Source: Gigaspora margarita
Lineage: Eukaryota > Glomeromycota > Glomeromycetes > Diversisporales > Gigasporaceae
Length of the DNA: 64,000 bases
Assembly: GCA_009809945.1 (NCBI GenBank)
Contig: WTPW01002425.1
Coordinates: 3,330-67,329, forward strand
Direction: 5' to 3'
Within the stretch, counting starts at the first letter, position 1, and every line of letters begins with the position of its first letter. The notes below the pieces were generated by a model that saw nothing but the letters and a program-made list of their open reading frames with translations, was not told the origin of the DNA and searched no databases. This document shows, in pieces, positions 21,752 to 35,500 of this stretch. The position numbers were made by a program, and so were the translations under genes.

Positions 21752-22960
21752 TAACTGTATTGATTGTATTGTATTAAATATATACAATTTTTAAAAAGTA
21801 ATTTAGGATTACTGATATTTGATTAAGATATTTGAAATCAAAGTTATTGCTTAATTATACTAAACACTAGATATTATTTTCAAATAAAATTATAAGTTAA
21901 GTTAATATAATTTATAAAAATAAATAATTAGATCTTTGAGAATATTCTACTGGTACATATATTTGGTTTTGGTTTAGTGCAACAATGGCATCCATACATA
22001 CTCTATATAGTTCTTGACCTCTTAGAATATAGGGACTCATTAGTAGAAAAGGGTAAAAGGTTTTTGCTACTTTTTTTGTAAATTTTAAATTAGAATAGCT
22101 CAATAACTACTAAATCAAATTAAATAAAAATTTTTTTTATTTAATTTTAAACTACATATAATTAAAATATAAAAAAAAATTATCAAATTTAGTTTAGTAG
22201 TTATTGAAATATTTAATTCTAAGTTTAAAAAACTTTTACTTAAAAACTTTTTACCCTTTTTTTACTAATAAGCCTCTATATATAAAAAAATTTTCTAAAA
22301 TTCATATATTTATATATAAAATTTTACAAAAACTTGAATATTTTATAATATAGTAATCCAATATAAATACATTTGGTACTATTTAATCCATTTTGATAAA
22401 ATAAATCTAATAATAACAATATCATTTTATTTTGACTACTAGATCAAAAATATTTGCAAAAACTATTAGTTATATAATAATTTTATAAAAAAAAGTTATG
22501 ATCAATGGTTTTTTGTCAATATCTTTCAATCTTGTAATCCAAATAAAATGATTTGTTATTATTTGATTCCTCTTATTAAGATAAATCAAATAATGCTAAA
22601 ATTATTCAATTTGGACTACTAGATCAAAAGTTATACAACTTTTATAAAAAAATTATATTATTTTTGACCCTTCTACTTTATTAAAAAAAATTATATTTTG
22701 TATAATCCATTATCTTGTATAACTTATTTATAGATTCCTTCTTATTAAAATACTAGATTACTAAATTATTAAAAGAAATTAAAACTATAAATATAAATTA
22801 TAATTTTTGTTCCTATAGTCACTATTATTACGAAGTTATTTTTATATAAAACTATTGCCAATTTGTTTCTAGGATAATTTTATTTTATTATATGTAGAAC
22901 CAATTAGATTGTAGAATCTTATATAACAAATAAAGAAAAAATTAAAAAAAAACAAAGAAT
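21752..22960. repeat. Degenerate foldback DNA with two decayed core modules
   Basis: Near 22290-22345 it follows the 28.09-28.16 kb element (TATATATAAAATTTTACAAA, CTTGAATAT). Two core-like blocks follow at about 22355-22450 and 22535-22640, with TAATCCAATATAA...TTTGGTACTATTTAATCC and ACTACTAGATCAAAA. The CpGs and the central palindrome are lost. No gene was recognised. Confidence 0.5.
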
Positions 22961-23388
22961 TTAATTAAATAAAAAATTTTATTATGAAAACTAGCTTTAT
23001 ATTTCTAAGTAAAAGTTTTATATCTAATTTTGTATATTAGTCACACAATATATTACATATAAATTATTTTATATATAAAATTATAAAAAAAATATTAAAT
23101 TACTATAAACTTTGCAGCTATAATATTTCTTCATCTATATAATAATTTAAAATTAAAATTTTTAAAAATATAGACCAAGTAAATAAAAAAATTAATACAA
23201 ATTCAAATAAAATTTTGTTAAATTTGTACAAATCAAAAATATAACTTTGCTAAAAACAAAAATTTAGTGATTTAAAATAAGAAATATATATATATAAATA
23301 TACTTTGAACAACTTTATTTAGATAATAAAGATAGGTTACTTTGTAAAAAATATGTTATCTATGTACTAAAGTTAAACTTTTAGTTTA

Positions 23389-24088
23389 TTAAGGATAGAG
23401 GGTATGTAGATCATTTCTATTAATAAATAAGTGACAAAAAATATTTTTACTGCGAATTTACAAGTTGCTACATATGAATGTTAATTTTTTACTAAATAAA
23501 TTGTTATTTATATACTAAGTAAAATTGTTCATAATAAAAAATTACGCATATTCTAAAAATTTTATTAATTTTGAATGAAATTTGATAAAGTTTTTATAGT
23601 AACAATTTTTGTGGGGGTGTGGTCTATTCTGTGGGGGTGATCACAAATTGGCCAATCAAGTCACATATAAACAATAATAAAATAGAGTCACGAAGATAAA
23701 AACAGCTACTGTAAAATATGGACCTGTGTACCCCCATGTGGTGTACTTCCTGCTATTTTGAAATGCCAATTTATGACTTATACCCCGGGTACATAAGTAC
23801 AGTATATATAGTAAAATATATTGTTCAATATAGTGTAGCTGTACCCGGGTACACAGATTGAGACAGGGAAATACCCAGGGTACACAGATCCGTATTTTAC
23901 AGTATATCTTATGTTCTACTGGGCCAATTTTAGTGATTCGACTACCGTTAGAATCAGAAAAACCTCTTTTACAATTTTATTTAAAAATTTAATATGGTTA
24001 CTTAATAAGAATTTTCTTTATTATTAAATATAAAATTTTTAGTAACTAATTTATTAATAGAAATGATCTATATACCCTTTACCCTTAA
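23389..24088. mobile_element. 700-bp inverted-repeat element
   Basis: TTAAGGATAGAGGGTATG... at the left and the inverse ...CCCTTTACCCTTAA at the right match over about 40 bases, including AGATCATTTCTATTAATAAA. It has no coding capacity and a smaller MITE is nested inside. Confidence 0.8.
23709..23902. mobile_element. Nested TA-flanked MITE, Tc1/mariner-like
   Basis: CTGTAAAATATGGACCTGTG and the inverse end ACAGATCCGTATTTTACAG bound 194 bp, flanked by TA on both sides. The inside has repeated GGGTACA phrases (CCCGGGTACA twice). Confidence 0.8.
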
Positions 24089-25786
24089 TATAACCTATTA
24101 TTTTTAGAGTATTATATTTTGAACACTTAAGCAAAGTTGTTTTGGTATATAATTTTACATATATTACTATCAAAATGCATTTTTATAAACCTTTTACTAA
24201 GTAAAAATAGTGTCAAATTAAAAAAAATTTTTTAAAAAAACTCTTTTCCAAAAATTTGTAAATCACTAGATAAACAATAAAATTAGTAAAAAACGGCAAA
24301 AGAATTCAAACACATAGTGGTGCTCAACAGTCCAGGCCCATAAACCTTTAAGTAATTAATTAACTGTAATAATTTAGGGTTCTAAAGTAATATAAGTTGA
24401 AATTAAGAGAACAAGAAGAGACATTCTTATAGCTAGTACTTCATCTTTCACCAAGCAAGTGTTGCTGACTATGTCAGCAGCAAGAACAAAAATGATAGTT
24501 AATAGTGAGAGTGGGCATAACCCAAACAAGAACAACTTGCAAGACTTACAGAACATGAAAATAGATGAACAATATGATCTTGTCCTGAAAAAACTCAAAA
24601 CAAACCATATACCACTATCTGAGAACTTACTAGTATTGGTACACAAAATCAGGATAGAATTTATTCTCAGAATGGAGGATCCAGTGAGACCTTGAAAAAA
24701 TCAAACATGACATTATATACAGACAATCCAACAACAGATCTACAGAGTACCCAGGTTGGTACCTCTGAAAAAGCAAAATTCTCACCCAATAATCTATATA
24801 TAGTATCAAAAACAAATACTTCTCACAATGATCAGGAAATACCAAACCCAGATACAAACTGTTCATTAGGTGATGCAAAGGTTCTAGAACAATCAGAACA
24901 TACAGATACAGATAGTCAATAGGAAGTAATATGTACAACCAGAGCTCAATTTGATAATGACTGTTTCTTTGATATTGAAGATTCTATAAAGGTACAAAAT
25001 ACTTCCAAATTTAATGATGATCTAATAGAAACCAGTTCATATGTGACTATAGAAGATAAAAATGAGTACAAGCCAAGACAACTAAGTTATAGTGAAGTTT
25101 TAACAGGAAATACAAGCAGGAGAAGAATCCAGGGCTAGCATGAAGAATACAGTTAGGATGACTTAGTTAAAGCCAGACTAGCCAAGTTAAAAGATAGTAC
25201 AAATAGGGATGTATTTAATGAAACAAAATGGCATTATGACAAAATAGTTGAAGCGTTTCAAGATTACAAAGCTAAAAGGGTTGGTAAAACATAAGTTGAA
25301 TACAAAGACAACTAACTATGCACTGTCAAAAGCAATCTTCATGAAGTTAAAATTCAAGGACTGGGCATTCTTCAGATCTTTCACTAGGCATACCCTTCTC
25401 AACTGCAGCATCAACAAGAATTTACAAAAATATTAAATAAAGCAATAGAATGTTACAAGAGGTTTCATAACATATTACTAACAAGTAAACCCAACAGGGA
25501 CCAAATCTTCATTAATCTAAGATGGAAACTGGCAGTCAATATTTTAAAAAACCTAGAAATAAAAGAGCTGAATGCCCACAAAATTACACAATGGTTGTTC
25601 TATTTAGACGGCTTTGCCAAGTTGAAAATAAAGGTACCATTTGAAAAACTAAGGATAGAGTTAAGGGAGTTATTAATGGAATAGCTATGTGAGCTACCTG
25701 AGAATTCAGAATACATATCTATAAAGCTTAAAGAATTACTACCATTTGAATTACTAATAGTAGACAGAAAAGAAACTGGTCAAATA

Positions 25787-26358
25787 AGGGTGTTATCTAT
25801 TAAAATAGCCTTTTTTTACATATATTTTATTTTGTAATAATTGAGTTTAATTATTTGTTTTGATTTTTGAACTGATCCAAAATTAATTAACTTTCATAAT
25901 TTTGATTGGTTAAATGTAGCAGGTGACTGTCAGATAATCTCGTGATATGTTGGCCCTAGTGTTTAAAATTCAATGTTCTCAGTGTTCTCAAAGAACATTA
26001 TACAATTTTTGAGAACATAAATTATTAAAATATGTTTTCTATTTGAGAACATTCAAAAAATTCTTTTAATATTAAAAAAATTTTAATGTTCCTATATAAA
26101 GAACATTAAAATTTTACTGAGAACATTAAGAAATTAAAAATGTTCTTTTTGAGAACATAAAACCATATTTGAATTTAAACACTGGTTGGCCCTACACAGC
26201 CTTGTATAATTTTTCTTTTACAATTAACTTGATTTTTTATTATGCAAATCGATTTTATTTATAATTGAAAAATATTGATCATGTCAAATTTATATAAATC
26301 TAATGAAAATACATTTTTCAAAAAATTGCAAAAAAGGGCTGTTTTAATAGATAACACT
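25787..26358. mobile_element. Inverted-repeat insertion in LINE ORF1
   Basis: The ends GGGTGTTATCTATTAAAATA and the inverse TTTTAATAGATAACACT bound 572 bp. TCAAATA flanks both sides (25780-25786 and 26359-26365), a 7-bp TSD, possibly 8 bp with one mismatch. The ORF1 reading resumes after it. A hAT MITE is nested inside. Confidence 0.8.
25958..26185. mobile_element. hAT MITE nested in the ORF1 insertion
   Basis: AGTGTTTAAAATTC and GAATTTAAACACTGG bound 228 bp. Both sides carry TTGGCCCT (25950-25957 and 26186-26193), a perfect 8-bp TSD. The interior is made of repeated GAGAACAT/ATGTTCTC. Confidence 0.85.
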
Positions 26359-27720
26359 TCAAATAGTTAGAGCTATAAAACATATGTTCAAATTTTTGCA
26401 ATTACCTGAGCCATACTTTGCAAATAGGTTGACCCCACTTTCAGACCACCTAGCTGATCTTGAAGAATAGTGGAAAAACAAATTCCTAATAAGATCTCAT
26501 TTAGAATTAAAGCTCTTAAGAGAGTACTACAAAGATTTGAGAACATACTATACTTTTGAGCGCTTGCCTAAAGCATACTTTGAACTTGCCTAAACCAAAA
26601 TTGCAATTACCCTGTACAGCTTAGTTATTAATTAAAGATGTTGCATACACCTTCTCCTTTTCTTTGAAAGGGCAGATAATTTTAAAAGACACATGCTCAT
26701 GCTAAGGGAACACTACAATTTAAGAAATTGCCCAGTAATTACTTTAGAAGCAAACCTAAATTACCTGAGACCTCCAAGTAGATCAAAAACAAGGCCGTTA
26801 TTCTTTTCCAATTAAGAAGAAATATGAAGCAAGGAGATTCATCAGAGAGATAGAAGAAGACTACACTATACCTAGAGTAATGTCTTCAAATTATATTGAA
26901 GTTAATTATACAGACAAATCTGTTCTGCTGTAGGATCCTCAAGTGATCAAAGAGTTAGATATCCAGTACCAATAACAAGCCCAAGGCAATTAATAGCAAC
27001 TGTATGTAATCTATACCCTTTATACCACTTCTAAAGTATCCCTGAAAACTGGTTAAGGCTCCCATGGAGAGAAAAAAAAATAGACAACAACAACAAAAGT
27101 AGGATAACAGATAATATCAAGACATTAAAAGCAAGAATGAAAGAATCTAAATTAAGTAAGGATCTGGCACTGCCCATAACAAGATACGAAGATATCAAGG
27201 CAGTAGTAGAGGCACTAAAGGAGCAATTTGAATTCAATAACATTCTACAATACTTGATACAACTGTTTGAACTTAATATGCCCGAATAGGATGTATATGA
27301 ATATGATGATAATGATGTTTGACAAAGATTATAAACAAAAAGTCACAACTAGTAATGGACCCTATAGTAATACAATTAAGTGTCAGGAAATCACAAGTAC
27401 ATTCACAGATATAGGAATAATAGATAATAACACAGCATTATCAAATAAAAGTAACTCATCAAAGATTGAGTATCAAAAACCTTTTAAATACAACCCTTCA
27501 GAATCTAAAAAAAATTATAATATACAATGCTCAAGATATTAATATGCTATAAAATTTCAATTACTTCTCGAATACTGTGCAAATGAAAGAGCACACATTG
27601 TGGCAATAACTGAAACAAAACTAGCAAAATTGACAACTCATATTCAAGACTTTGTAAACCTGTTATATAAAATATATATAGCAAATTGTGTACAAACACA
27701 GCAAAAATTAGAGAATCTAG

Positions 27721-28000
27721 CAGTGTTGTACATTTTGGCTGTCCATAGCCTTTTTTGGCTTGTTCAAGTCCAAAATTGTCCAAATGTCCAAAATTGTCCA
27801 AAGCTTGTCCAGGCTTTAATAATTAATAAATCTATCTAAAAAATATATAACTGTATATTTTTTTAGGTGCTGAACACATTTCAGTTAAAATTAAAATAGG
27901 TTATCTTAATAAAATTTTAAGCAATTTTACTTTATTTAATTGTCCAAAATTGTCCAAAATTGTTCAAATCATTGTTCAAAGCTGTCCTGTGACAACACTG
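27721..28000. mobile_element. hAT MITE in the LINE endonuclease
   Basis: CAGTGTTGTACATTTTGG and GACAACACTG bound 280 bp. The flanks are GAATCTAG (27713-27720) and AAATCTAG (28001-28008), an 8-bp TSD with one mismatch. The interior repeats GTCCAAAATTGTCCAAA. Confidence 0.85.
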
Positions 28001-28032
28001 AAATCTAGTATAGGAACTATAATTGCCTTATA

Positions 28033-28563
28033 GGGGGCATCCATAAATAACGTTATGTACCCCTACATAGTAGCTCTTGACCCCCCTCTACTATATAAAA
28101 AAANTTTTAAAAATCCGTATGTTTATATATAAAATTTTACAAAAACTTGAATATATAATGACCCAGTGATCCAATCTGGATGATTTTGGTACCATTCGAT
28201 TCGTCTCTATGAGACGAATCCAACGGTATCAAAAACATTTCATTTGGGCCACTGGATCACGTTTTATTAACGAAATACTATTGATTTTATTGTAATTTTA
28301 TAAGAAAACATAATAACCAATAGTATTTCGTTAATAAAATGTGATCCAGTAATCCAAATCAAATGAAATTGATATCATTTGATTCCTCTCCTCGAGCGGT
28401 TCGAATGGTACCAGAATCATCCAATTTGGACCACTGGATTGAGTTTTAGACAAATTTTTATAAAAAAATTGCATTATGTTAGGGGGACCCCCTACATATT
28501 GGAAAATCATTATATTTTGGGGGACCCCCCCCCTCAAGCATAACGTTATTTATGGATGCCCCC
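28033..28563. mobile_element. PIF/Harbinger-like foldback MITE with two core modules
   Basis: GGGGGCATCCATAAATAACG and its exact inverse bound 531 bp, flanked by ATA on both sides (28030-28032, 28564-28566). Counting the 3-bp duplication once rejoins the endonuclease reading frame. Inside, two core modules (28150-28260 and 28340-28440) face each other around a central palindrome at about 28300. The first has ATTCGTCTCTATGAGACGAA. Confidence 0.88.
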
Positions 28564-28662
28564 ATACCCAGACCTCCAACTATTTATACATAACATCCAA
28601 TCGATCCCAGGCATAGCCCTGCTAATAGATTTGTTTTTTCTGGATAAGAATAAAATTAGATA

Positions 28663-29033
28663 GGGCCTGTCAATTAAAACATAGCTTATGGCTTTTTTTC
28701 TATTTTGAGAAAATCACATTTGAAATTTAGTGTAACAACAACAATGATAATCTATTATTAGTAAAACCTGTTTGTTCTACATGAATTAACCAATCATATA
28801 AGCTCTTTGTTATGGCTATGCAGCAAGGATCAACAAGATAATTTTTAAAATCTATTTTAGATCGCTTCTATTTACATGAGACATTTAGAAAAATAGACAT
28901 CGACAAAAATTTTATTATGTAAATCAATGCTTTAAATATTGAATTATATAATCAAAAGCATGCTTTATTTGATAGTATTGTTAACTCATTTTTGCAAAAA
29001 ATGCTATAAGCCGTATTTTAATTGACAGGCTCC
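28663..29033. mobile_element. Inverted-repeat insertion in LINE endonuclease
   Basis: GGGCCTGTCAATTAAAACA and the inverse TTTTAATTGACAGGC bound about 370 bp. The TSD is not resolved; AGAT occurs on both sides. The endonuclease sequence is interrupted here. Confidence 0.7.
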
Positions 29034-30045
29034 CAGATGTATTTTTGTATATATTCTTTCAGAGCAATATCCAGAAATCAAACAAGCACAACAAAGAATT
29101 ACAAATTGGGTTCACCAAGCAAATTTAATGCAAATAGAGGTGATAGTATTGGGAGACTTCAACAATAATTATCACAACAAAACAATCCTTAAAAACTACC
29201 TAATCATAAGCTTACAACAAATCATTTTGTTAAGCTTACTAGATTTCATAATATAACAGAGTGTACCTGGTCAGCACAAGGAAGTAAAAGCCAGATTGAT
29301 GATTTTTGGGTTAGGAAAGGCATATTGTTACAGTTAACTGAACCAATGCTAGCATCAGCTAAAAACATTACAAACAGTGATCATAAGCTTGTTGCTAAAG
29401 AATTGTAGCTTACATATCAGATAAAAACAAAAAGAGGAAAAAGAATAAAGAAAAAAATACTAAGTACGATAGAATGACAGAAGAGAAGTGGCAAGATTTT
29501 GTGGATTCGATCATAACTAGAATTGAGAAAAGGAACCTAGTGACGAGAAATATAAAAAATCATAAATCTCTCAATAGGATGTAGAATTCCTAGGACAACA
29601 TTATTAGGGCAAAAGTGAACAAACACATACCATTTATCTTTTTCACTCAAAAGACCTTTCATAGTCACAATTTCAGGACCACAAATATTCATAGAGGTCT
29701 AACCATAATCAACAAACTTCTTTTATACATCAGAGCACCAGACAGTCCAGTGTCCTTGCAACAAATGACATATAAAATAAATATGTTATTGTAAGACCAT
29801 GAGGTAACAGAACTAGAAATCGAACAAATAGTATCAGATAACCTCTGCATAGCCAACTATGCTACTAAAAGAATAAAACTAAAAAAGATAAAAGACATAC
29901 TGTTCACTACAAGGAATCTGGAAGTTCAAAGAAGTAAAAGTGACTTGATAAACTTTTACATCAATAGATGTTATAATAGCTTTACCAGCAACATAATGGA
30001 AATGATAGATAGTATTCTTTTAAGATATAAGCCAGCAGTGACTTA

Positions 30046-32504
30046 GGACCCCAGACATCTCTAATATATGTCATATTTTTTTTTTAGCAAATTGATTCAA
30101 ATTTGATCTAAGGTTCAAATTTAAAATTTAGCAAATTGAAATTAATTTTAAAAAGGGTCATAATTGAATATTTTGTTGAATTACTAAGATTTTATGCATG
30201 TTATATTTTATTTTTAGCAATTTACTCACATTTTGAAAAATCATTGTAACAAGTTAAGTTGCGCTATAATGCTCAATCTGGATATAACAAGTCATTAATG
30301 GCTATATAGAGTAAAGTGATAATTAATTATAATTAAAAATAAATAAAAGTAGTTGTAGCATGTAATCAGACTTTAGTATTAATAGCAACTTGGTATTTAC
30401 TCTGCATATATATTATGAATATTGATCATGATCTGTGATTGTATATTGATAAACAAATAATTATATAATGCAATTGCGAATTAGTTAGTAATTTATATAA
30501 TAATTGTAGTTAATATTATCTCTATGAGTTCTTGATCAAATTTAATAAAATTTTTTTATTTGAATTCTATGGGTTCATAGAATTAAAATAAAAAAATTTT
30601 TATCAAATTTGGTCAAGAACTCATGGAGATATCTTTGATAAAAGTTCCTGTAAACAATTTCAACATAGCTTCTTTGTAATATGTTTTTTTGCTTTTTCAA
30701 AATAACCTACAAGCAAAGATGATTTACAAGAAATTTTATTATGCTAACTAAAAAATTTTTATAACAAAACTTGTAGCGCATATCTTAGACTATTAGAATC
30801 TCAAATTTTATGAAATAATATTGAAAACTCGTGAAGATATTAACGTTTTTGTAAATTCAGATGCATACATTTTTACAAGTTTTCCCTATATTCAAATGCT
30901 TCTGAAAGCACTTTCTCAAAATGAAACCTCCAAAACGTGATTAAGTAAGTTGATTTAATAGGTATTTGAGAGTCTTTAATTAAAATTTCATTAAAAACGG
31001 ATTAATATTGACGATGTTATGATAATTTTTCAATAAGCTTCCAGATTCAAGATTTTCTAAAATTTTCAATTTTAATGAAAACAAAAAAATTACCATCACA
31101 GAATAGATTTTCACAAGTTCAAATGAAACAAGTTACCGTGCACTAATAAAATCAATAGAGTATAGGTTAAAATTTTTGTTTCTAAAATTTCAAGTTATTT
31201 GATTAAATATTCATTCCATAATAGCTATTTTTCATTTGGCACAGCTTTTTTATAATATACTTTTAGAAATAGAAGAATCTTTTTTCAAAAATATCTTTAT
31301 GAGTTCTTGACCAAATTCTATAAAAAATTTTTATTTGAATTTTATATATTTTTAGAATTCAAAAAAAAAAGTTTTATCAAATTTGGCCAAGAACTCGTAG
31401 GGATATCTTTGATGAAAGATTTTTTCTATTTCTATATCATGTGCCAAAATTGAGAGAAATTCGAATCTAGTTGCAAATAAAAAATCTAAATATCTTCATC
31501 AATATTAATCCATTTTTGATGAAATTTTAACTGAAGACTCTTGAATACCTATTATATTAACTTACTTGGTCACATTTTGGAGGTTTTATTTTAAGTGCTT
31601 TCAGAAGCATTTGAATATAGTGAAAACTTGTAAAAATGTATGCGTCTAAATTTACAAAAATATTAATATCTTCATGAGTTTTCAATATTTTTCATAAAAA
31701 TTGAGATTCTATTAATCAATTATATGCTCAAAAAGTTTACTTAGTGCACAGTAACTTGTTTTATTTGAACTTTTGAATTCTAGCCTGTGATAGTAATTTT
31801 TTTGTTTTTATCAAAATTGAAAATTTTGGAAAATCCTGAATCTGGAAGCAAATTGAAAATTATTATAACTTCGTCAATATTAATCCATTTTTAATAAAAT
31901 TTTAATTAAAGACTCTCAAATACCTATTGAATACCTATTAAATCAACTTACTTAGTCACGTTTTGGAGGTTTTATTTTGAGAAAGTTCTTTTAGAAGCAT
32001 TTGAATATAGAGGAAAACTTGCGAAAATGTATGCATCCAAATTTACAAAAACGTTAATATCTTCATGAGTTTTCAATATTATTTCATAAAATTTGAGATT
32101 CAATTAGTCTGTATATGCGCTACAAGTCTTGTTATAAAAAGTTTTTTAGTTAGTATAATAAAATTTCTTGTAAATCATCGCTGAACAGTGGGTTATTTTG
32201 AAAAAGCAAAAAAACATATTACAAAGAAGCTACATTAAAATTGTTTACAAAAACTTGTATCAAAAATATCTCTATGAGTTCTTGACCAAATTTGATGAAA
32301 ATTTTTTTATTTTAATTCTACAAATTCAAATAAAAAATTTTATTTACCTGATGCTAGATGTTATAATTTAGTTTTTAGTAAATTGCTATAAAATTTATAT
32401 ATAATAATCCAACTTTTAGCAAATTTATTTGATTTTAGGAGTAGCCAAAATGTCTAAATTTATGCAGATCAGTTATGACCTATATGAGAGATATCCAAGG
32501 TCCT
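30046..32504. mobile_element. 2.46-kb Mutator-like foldback element
   Basis: GGACCCCAGACATCTCT and the inverse AGAGATATCCAAGGTCC bound the element. AGTGACTTA flanks it on both sides (30037-30045 and 32505-32513), a perfect 9-bp TSD. The interior is built of long inverted and direct copies: GAGTTCTTGACCAAATT-type blocks near 30530, 31300 and 32275, and GAAGCATTTGAATATAG-type blocks near 30890 (inverse), 31605 and 31995. No transposase is present. A fragment of its right end lies at 1117-1261. Confidence 0.85.
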
Positions 32505-33948
32505 AGTGACTTATCATAATATGTTATACCAGTAGAAGTAGTAACAGAGCCCAATGAATTTCTAAAAGCAACAAAATAGCATTTTACCAACTGAACAAGA
32601 TATAACTCCTGTAGAGAGAACCTTAGAGGAGCATAGAAAGAACAATACTAGCTAAAGGATACAATTGAAGGCTGAGAAGAACTAACAGTACCTATAACAG
32701 TCAAGAAAATAGCAAGGACAATAGCACATGCACCTCTAAACAAAGTAATGGGACCATCAACAATATCAAACAAAATTCTAAGAAAATTATCCTCCCAGGG
32801 GATCCAACTACTAACAAACATTTTCAATACATATTTAAATTTAGAAAAAACCCTAGACAAATGAAAGCATAGTCTAATCTGGCCCATTGCAAAAAAGGAT
32901 ATATATAACAGCAATATTAGTTAGACATGCCCAATAACACTAATAGATACATGCAAAAAATTTTTATAAAAATACTAACTGAACAACTAACAAAAGTGCT
33001 TCAACAAACTAGAATTCTATCAAAAATGAATAACATGGCACTCCTATTTACATCAGTTTTGCTTCTTATCCAACAACTTCAACATATTATAAAAGATACA
33101 AAATTATACAATAAGGAGCTCTGGATTTTAATGCAAGATATGTTTAAAGCCTACGATATGATTCATCTTCTGCTCTTCAAACAATCGCTTTTGAGAATTG
33201 GACTTCTGTAAGAATAGTTATAGTAATAATAGACATATTCAATAACAGAACAAATCAAGTTAATACAGCAATAGAGAAGACAAAAAAGTACAAGGTCACT
33301 GATAGAATTAACCAGGAGGAGACTCTGTTACCAATCCTATAGCGAATATATTATGACCCATTAATGAGCAAAGTGCAAAAGTCCCACAAAGGGTATACCA
33401 TGATAGTAACAATACCAGGTAATTACACCACATATCAACATTCAACTTCAGTGATTGTCTATATGAATGATACTGTATGGTAGCTCAATTGAGACAAAAA
33501 ATAAAAGATACTATAATAATGATCTGAATCACTTATAGAGTTCAAAACACCTATCTACCAAGATCAAAGAGATTAATATTAGACAGAGCAGTCGCAAAGA
33601 TAGTAAAACACAAAAGAAGATTTGCAACATGTTTACCAATAGCAACATTATATCACTAGCATATATATAATCTACAAAATTCAACTTTCATCCAAGAAGC
33701 ACAACATAGCTGTATAGTAGAAAAAATGCTTAGCTCAACAAAGTTCAACAGTCAGATCTTTAAAATCTACTTACAATAGCTTCAGAATGCAGCATACTCT
33801 AACAGATCAATTTTACAAGAAAACCCAGTTTTCCATAAAATGAACATAATAGTGTGTTCACAAGAATGTTAATGAACCTATACAGCAATAATATACAAGT
33901 TAGAAGAAACAACAACCTTTGGCCAACTGTACTGGATACTCCTGACAC

Positions 33949-35500
33949 CAGTGTTGGAAATCTTATGTTCTTATGTTCTCATGAGAACATCACTTTTAAT
34001 TTGAGAACATTTACAAAATTTAAGATGTTCTCTATGTAAATTTTTTTGAGAACATTAGATTTGAAAAATATGTTCTCTATGTAATATAAAGTAATAAAAA
34101 ATATTTTTATTAATATAAAAGTTTAAAATAATAAGTTCATAAAAATATTTAATTGTTTGTTAGTTGATATAAAGAATAATTTAATTGTTCTCAAATCACC
34201 AAAAAATGTTTAATAATATAATTTATTGGTTTATCTATTCCCAGTTTTAGTCCAATGTAGTTGTGTGGCTACCTTACTATATGCCACACATACTGTAACT
34301 TAAATTTACCTTTTAAATATAGTATTCATTTTATATTAATATATGCTATTTTTAAAAAAAAATTAAAGGTTTTTATGTACATCCTATTTTGTATTTTTTA
34401 TTTGATTATCATTACATAAAATTCATAAAGCAGAAAACATTTATACAGACATTTATTGCATAATATCTTGCAAGGCATTAGCAATATGTAAGAAAGATAT
34501 AATCATAAGAATACATATTCACATTGGGATACTATTTACATATTGATTGATATGCATTCATGCATCAATAAGTTGCTATTATACAGATTTTATTCTAAGA
34601 TAAATTTAGTTAATGCAATCTTACACTCTCCCTATAAAAGTTTGTTCAGTTATTTTAGGCATTGTCTGAAAAATCTTTTGGTATAGAGTCAATTTTCTGA
34701 ATGCTAGTATACAGTATGTTTGGAAAATTGACACTATTTCAACTATTTTTTTTTAAGCTAAGCTAGAAAATTTTTAGAACATTGCCAACAAAATCTGAGC
34801 AAAATTTTCTTCTAGGATCTCTAGGGTAATGTATTTGTCTAATGCTAAAAATAAAATTGTAAGCTTTAAAGTTAACCATATGATTTAATTGTGTAAAAAA
34901 AATTCTCATACAAAACTTGCTTGCTATTCTAATAATTACAATATATAGTTAGGATTGAGTTAGTTCATGTTGGAATTATTATAGTTTCTTTTATAAGTTA
35001 CTGCTACAAACCTTACTATACTAGCGATATGCAGCATGTACTCACTAATGAATGTTAAATGTTATCCATACTTCAGTTAATCTAATATCAACGATACAAA
35101 ATGCGCATAGCGATGAAAGTCAATTTTAAAATATCATAAGTAGATGACAACTATGGATGTGAATAAGAATAGCTAGTTGTTTATGTATCCTCAATTTTCT
35201 ATGTTTCAATTTTTACGTATTGATTATTAGTTGATACGAATTTATAATGATCCTGTATGTTATTAAACTCAATAATTACAATTTTAAAATATAGCGATAG
35301 TAATTGGAAAAAAAAAAAGAAAAGAGAGATAAAGAAAGAAAGTGAAAGAGAGTGCAAGAAAGTAAAAGAAAAAGAGAAAAAAGAAGAAAAAAAGAAATTT
35401 TTTTTTTCTATTTGAGAATATAAAAAAAATTTTGAGAACATTAAATTGAATAAATATGTTCTTATGAGAACATAAATTTCAAAACAGATTTCCAACACTG
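33949..35500. mobile_element. 1.55-kb non-autonomous hAT element
   Basis: CAGTGTTGGAAATC and GATTTCCAACACTG bound 1552 bp. CCTGACAC is on both sides (33941-33948 and 35501-35508), a perfect 8-bp TSD. The subterminal parts repeat GAGAACAT. A purine-rich run lies at 35309-35397. No transposase frame was seen. Confidence 0.9.

Larger units (their letters stand above)
22961..24260. repeat. Old repeat, inverse homologue of 37960-38460
   Basis: The flanks of the inner element (about 22961-23388 and 24089-24260) match the minus strand of 37960-38460. Shared blocks are GTTATCTATGTACTAAA, AAAATGCATTTTTAT and the TACAAATCAAAAATATA region. The 38-kb copy lacks the inner element at 23389-24088 and approximates its empty site. 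Confidence 0.55.
24471..27540 (+). pseudogene. LINE ORF1, decayed and interrupted
   Basis: From an ATG at 24471 (MSAARTKMIVNSESGHNPN) a protein can be followed in segments with one early frameshift (about 24690) and many in-frame stops. Recognisable pieces include FFDIEDSIKVQNTSKFNDD, QLSYSEVLTGNTSRRRIQG, WKLAVNILKNLEIKELNAHK and, after the insertion, FKFLQLPEPYFANRLTPLSD and FERADNFKRHMLMLREHYN. Most stops are TAG or TAA. The protein is hydrophilic and lysine-rich. Its position directly upstream of an endonuclease/reverse-transcriptase ORF makes it ORF1, the nucleic-acid-binding partner, although no CCHC knuckle was identified. The element 25787-26358 splits it. Confidence 0.65.

Noticed and set aside
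24471..27540. Classical RIP as the cause of the LINE stops
   Set aside because: Many stops are TAG or TAA as RIP would give, but CA dinucleotides remain abundant across the element, so CpG decay and ordinary mutation fit better.
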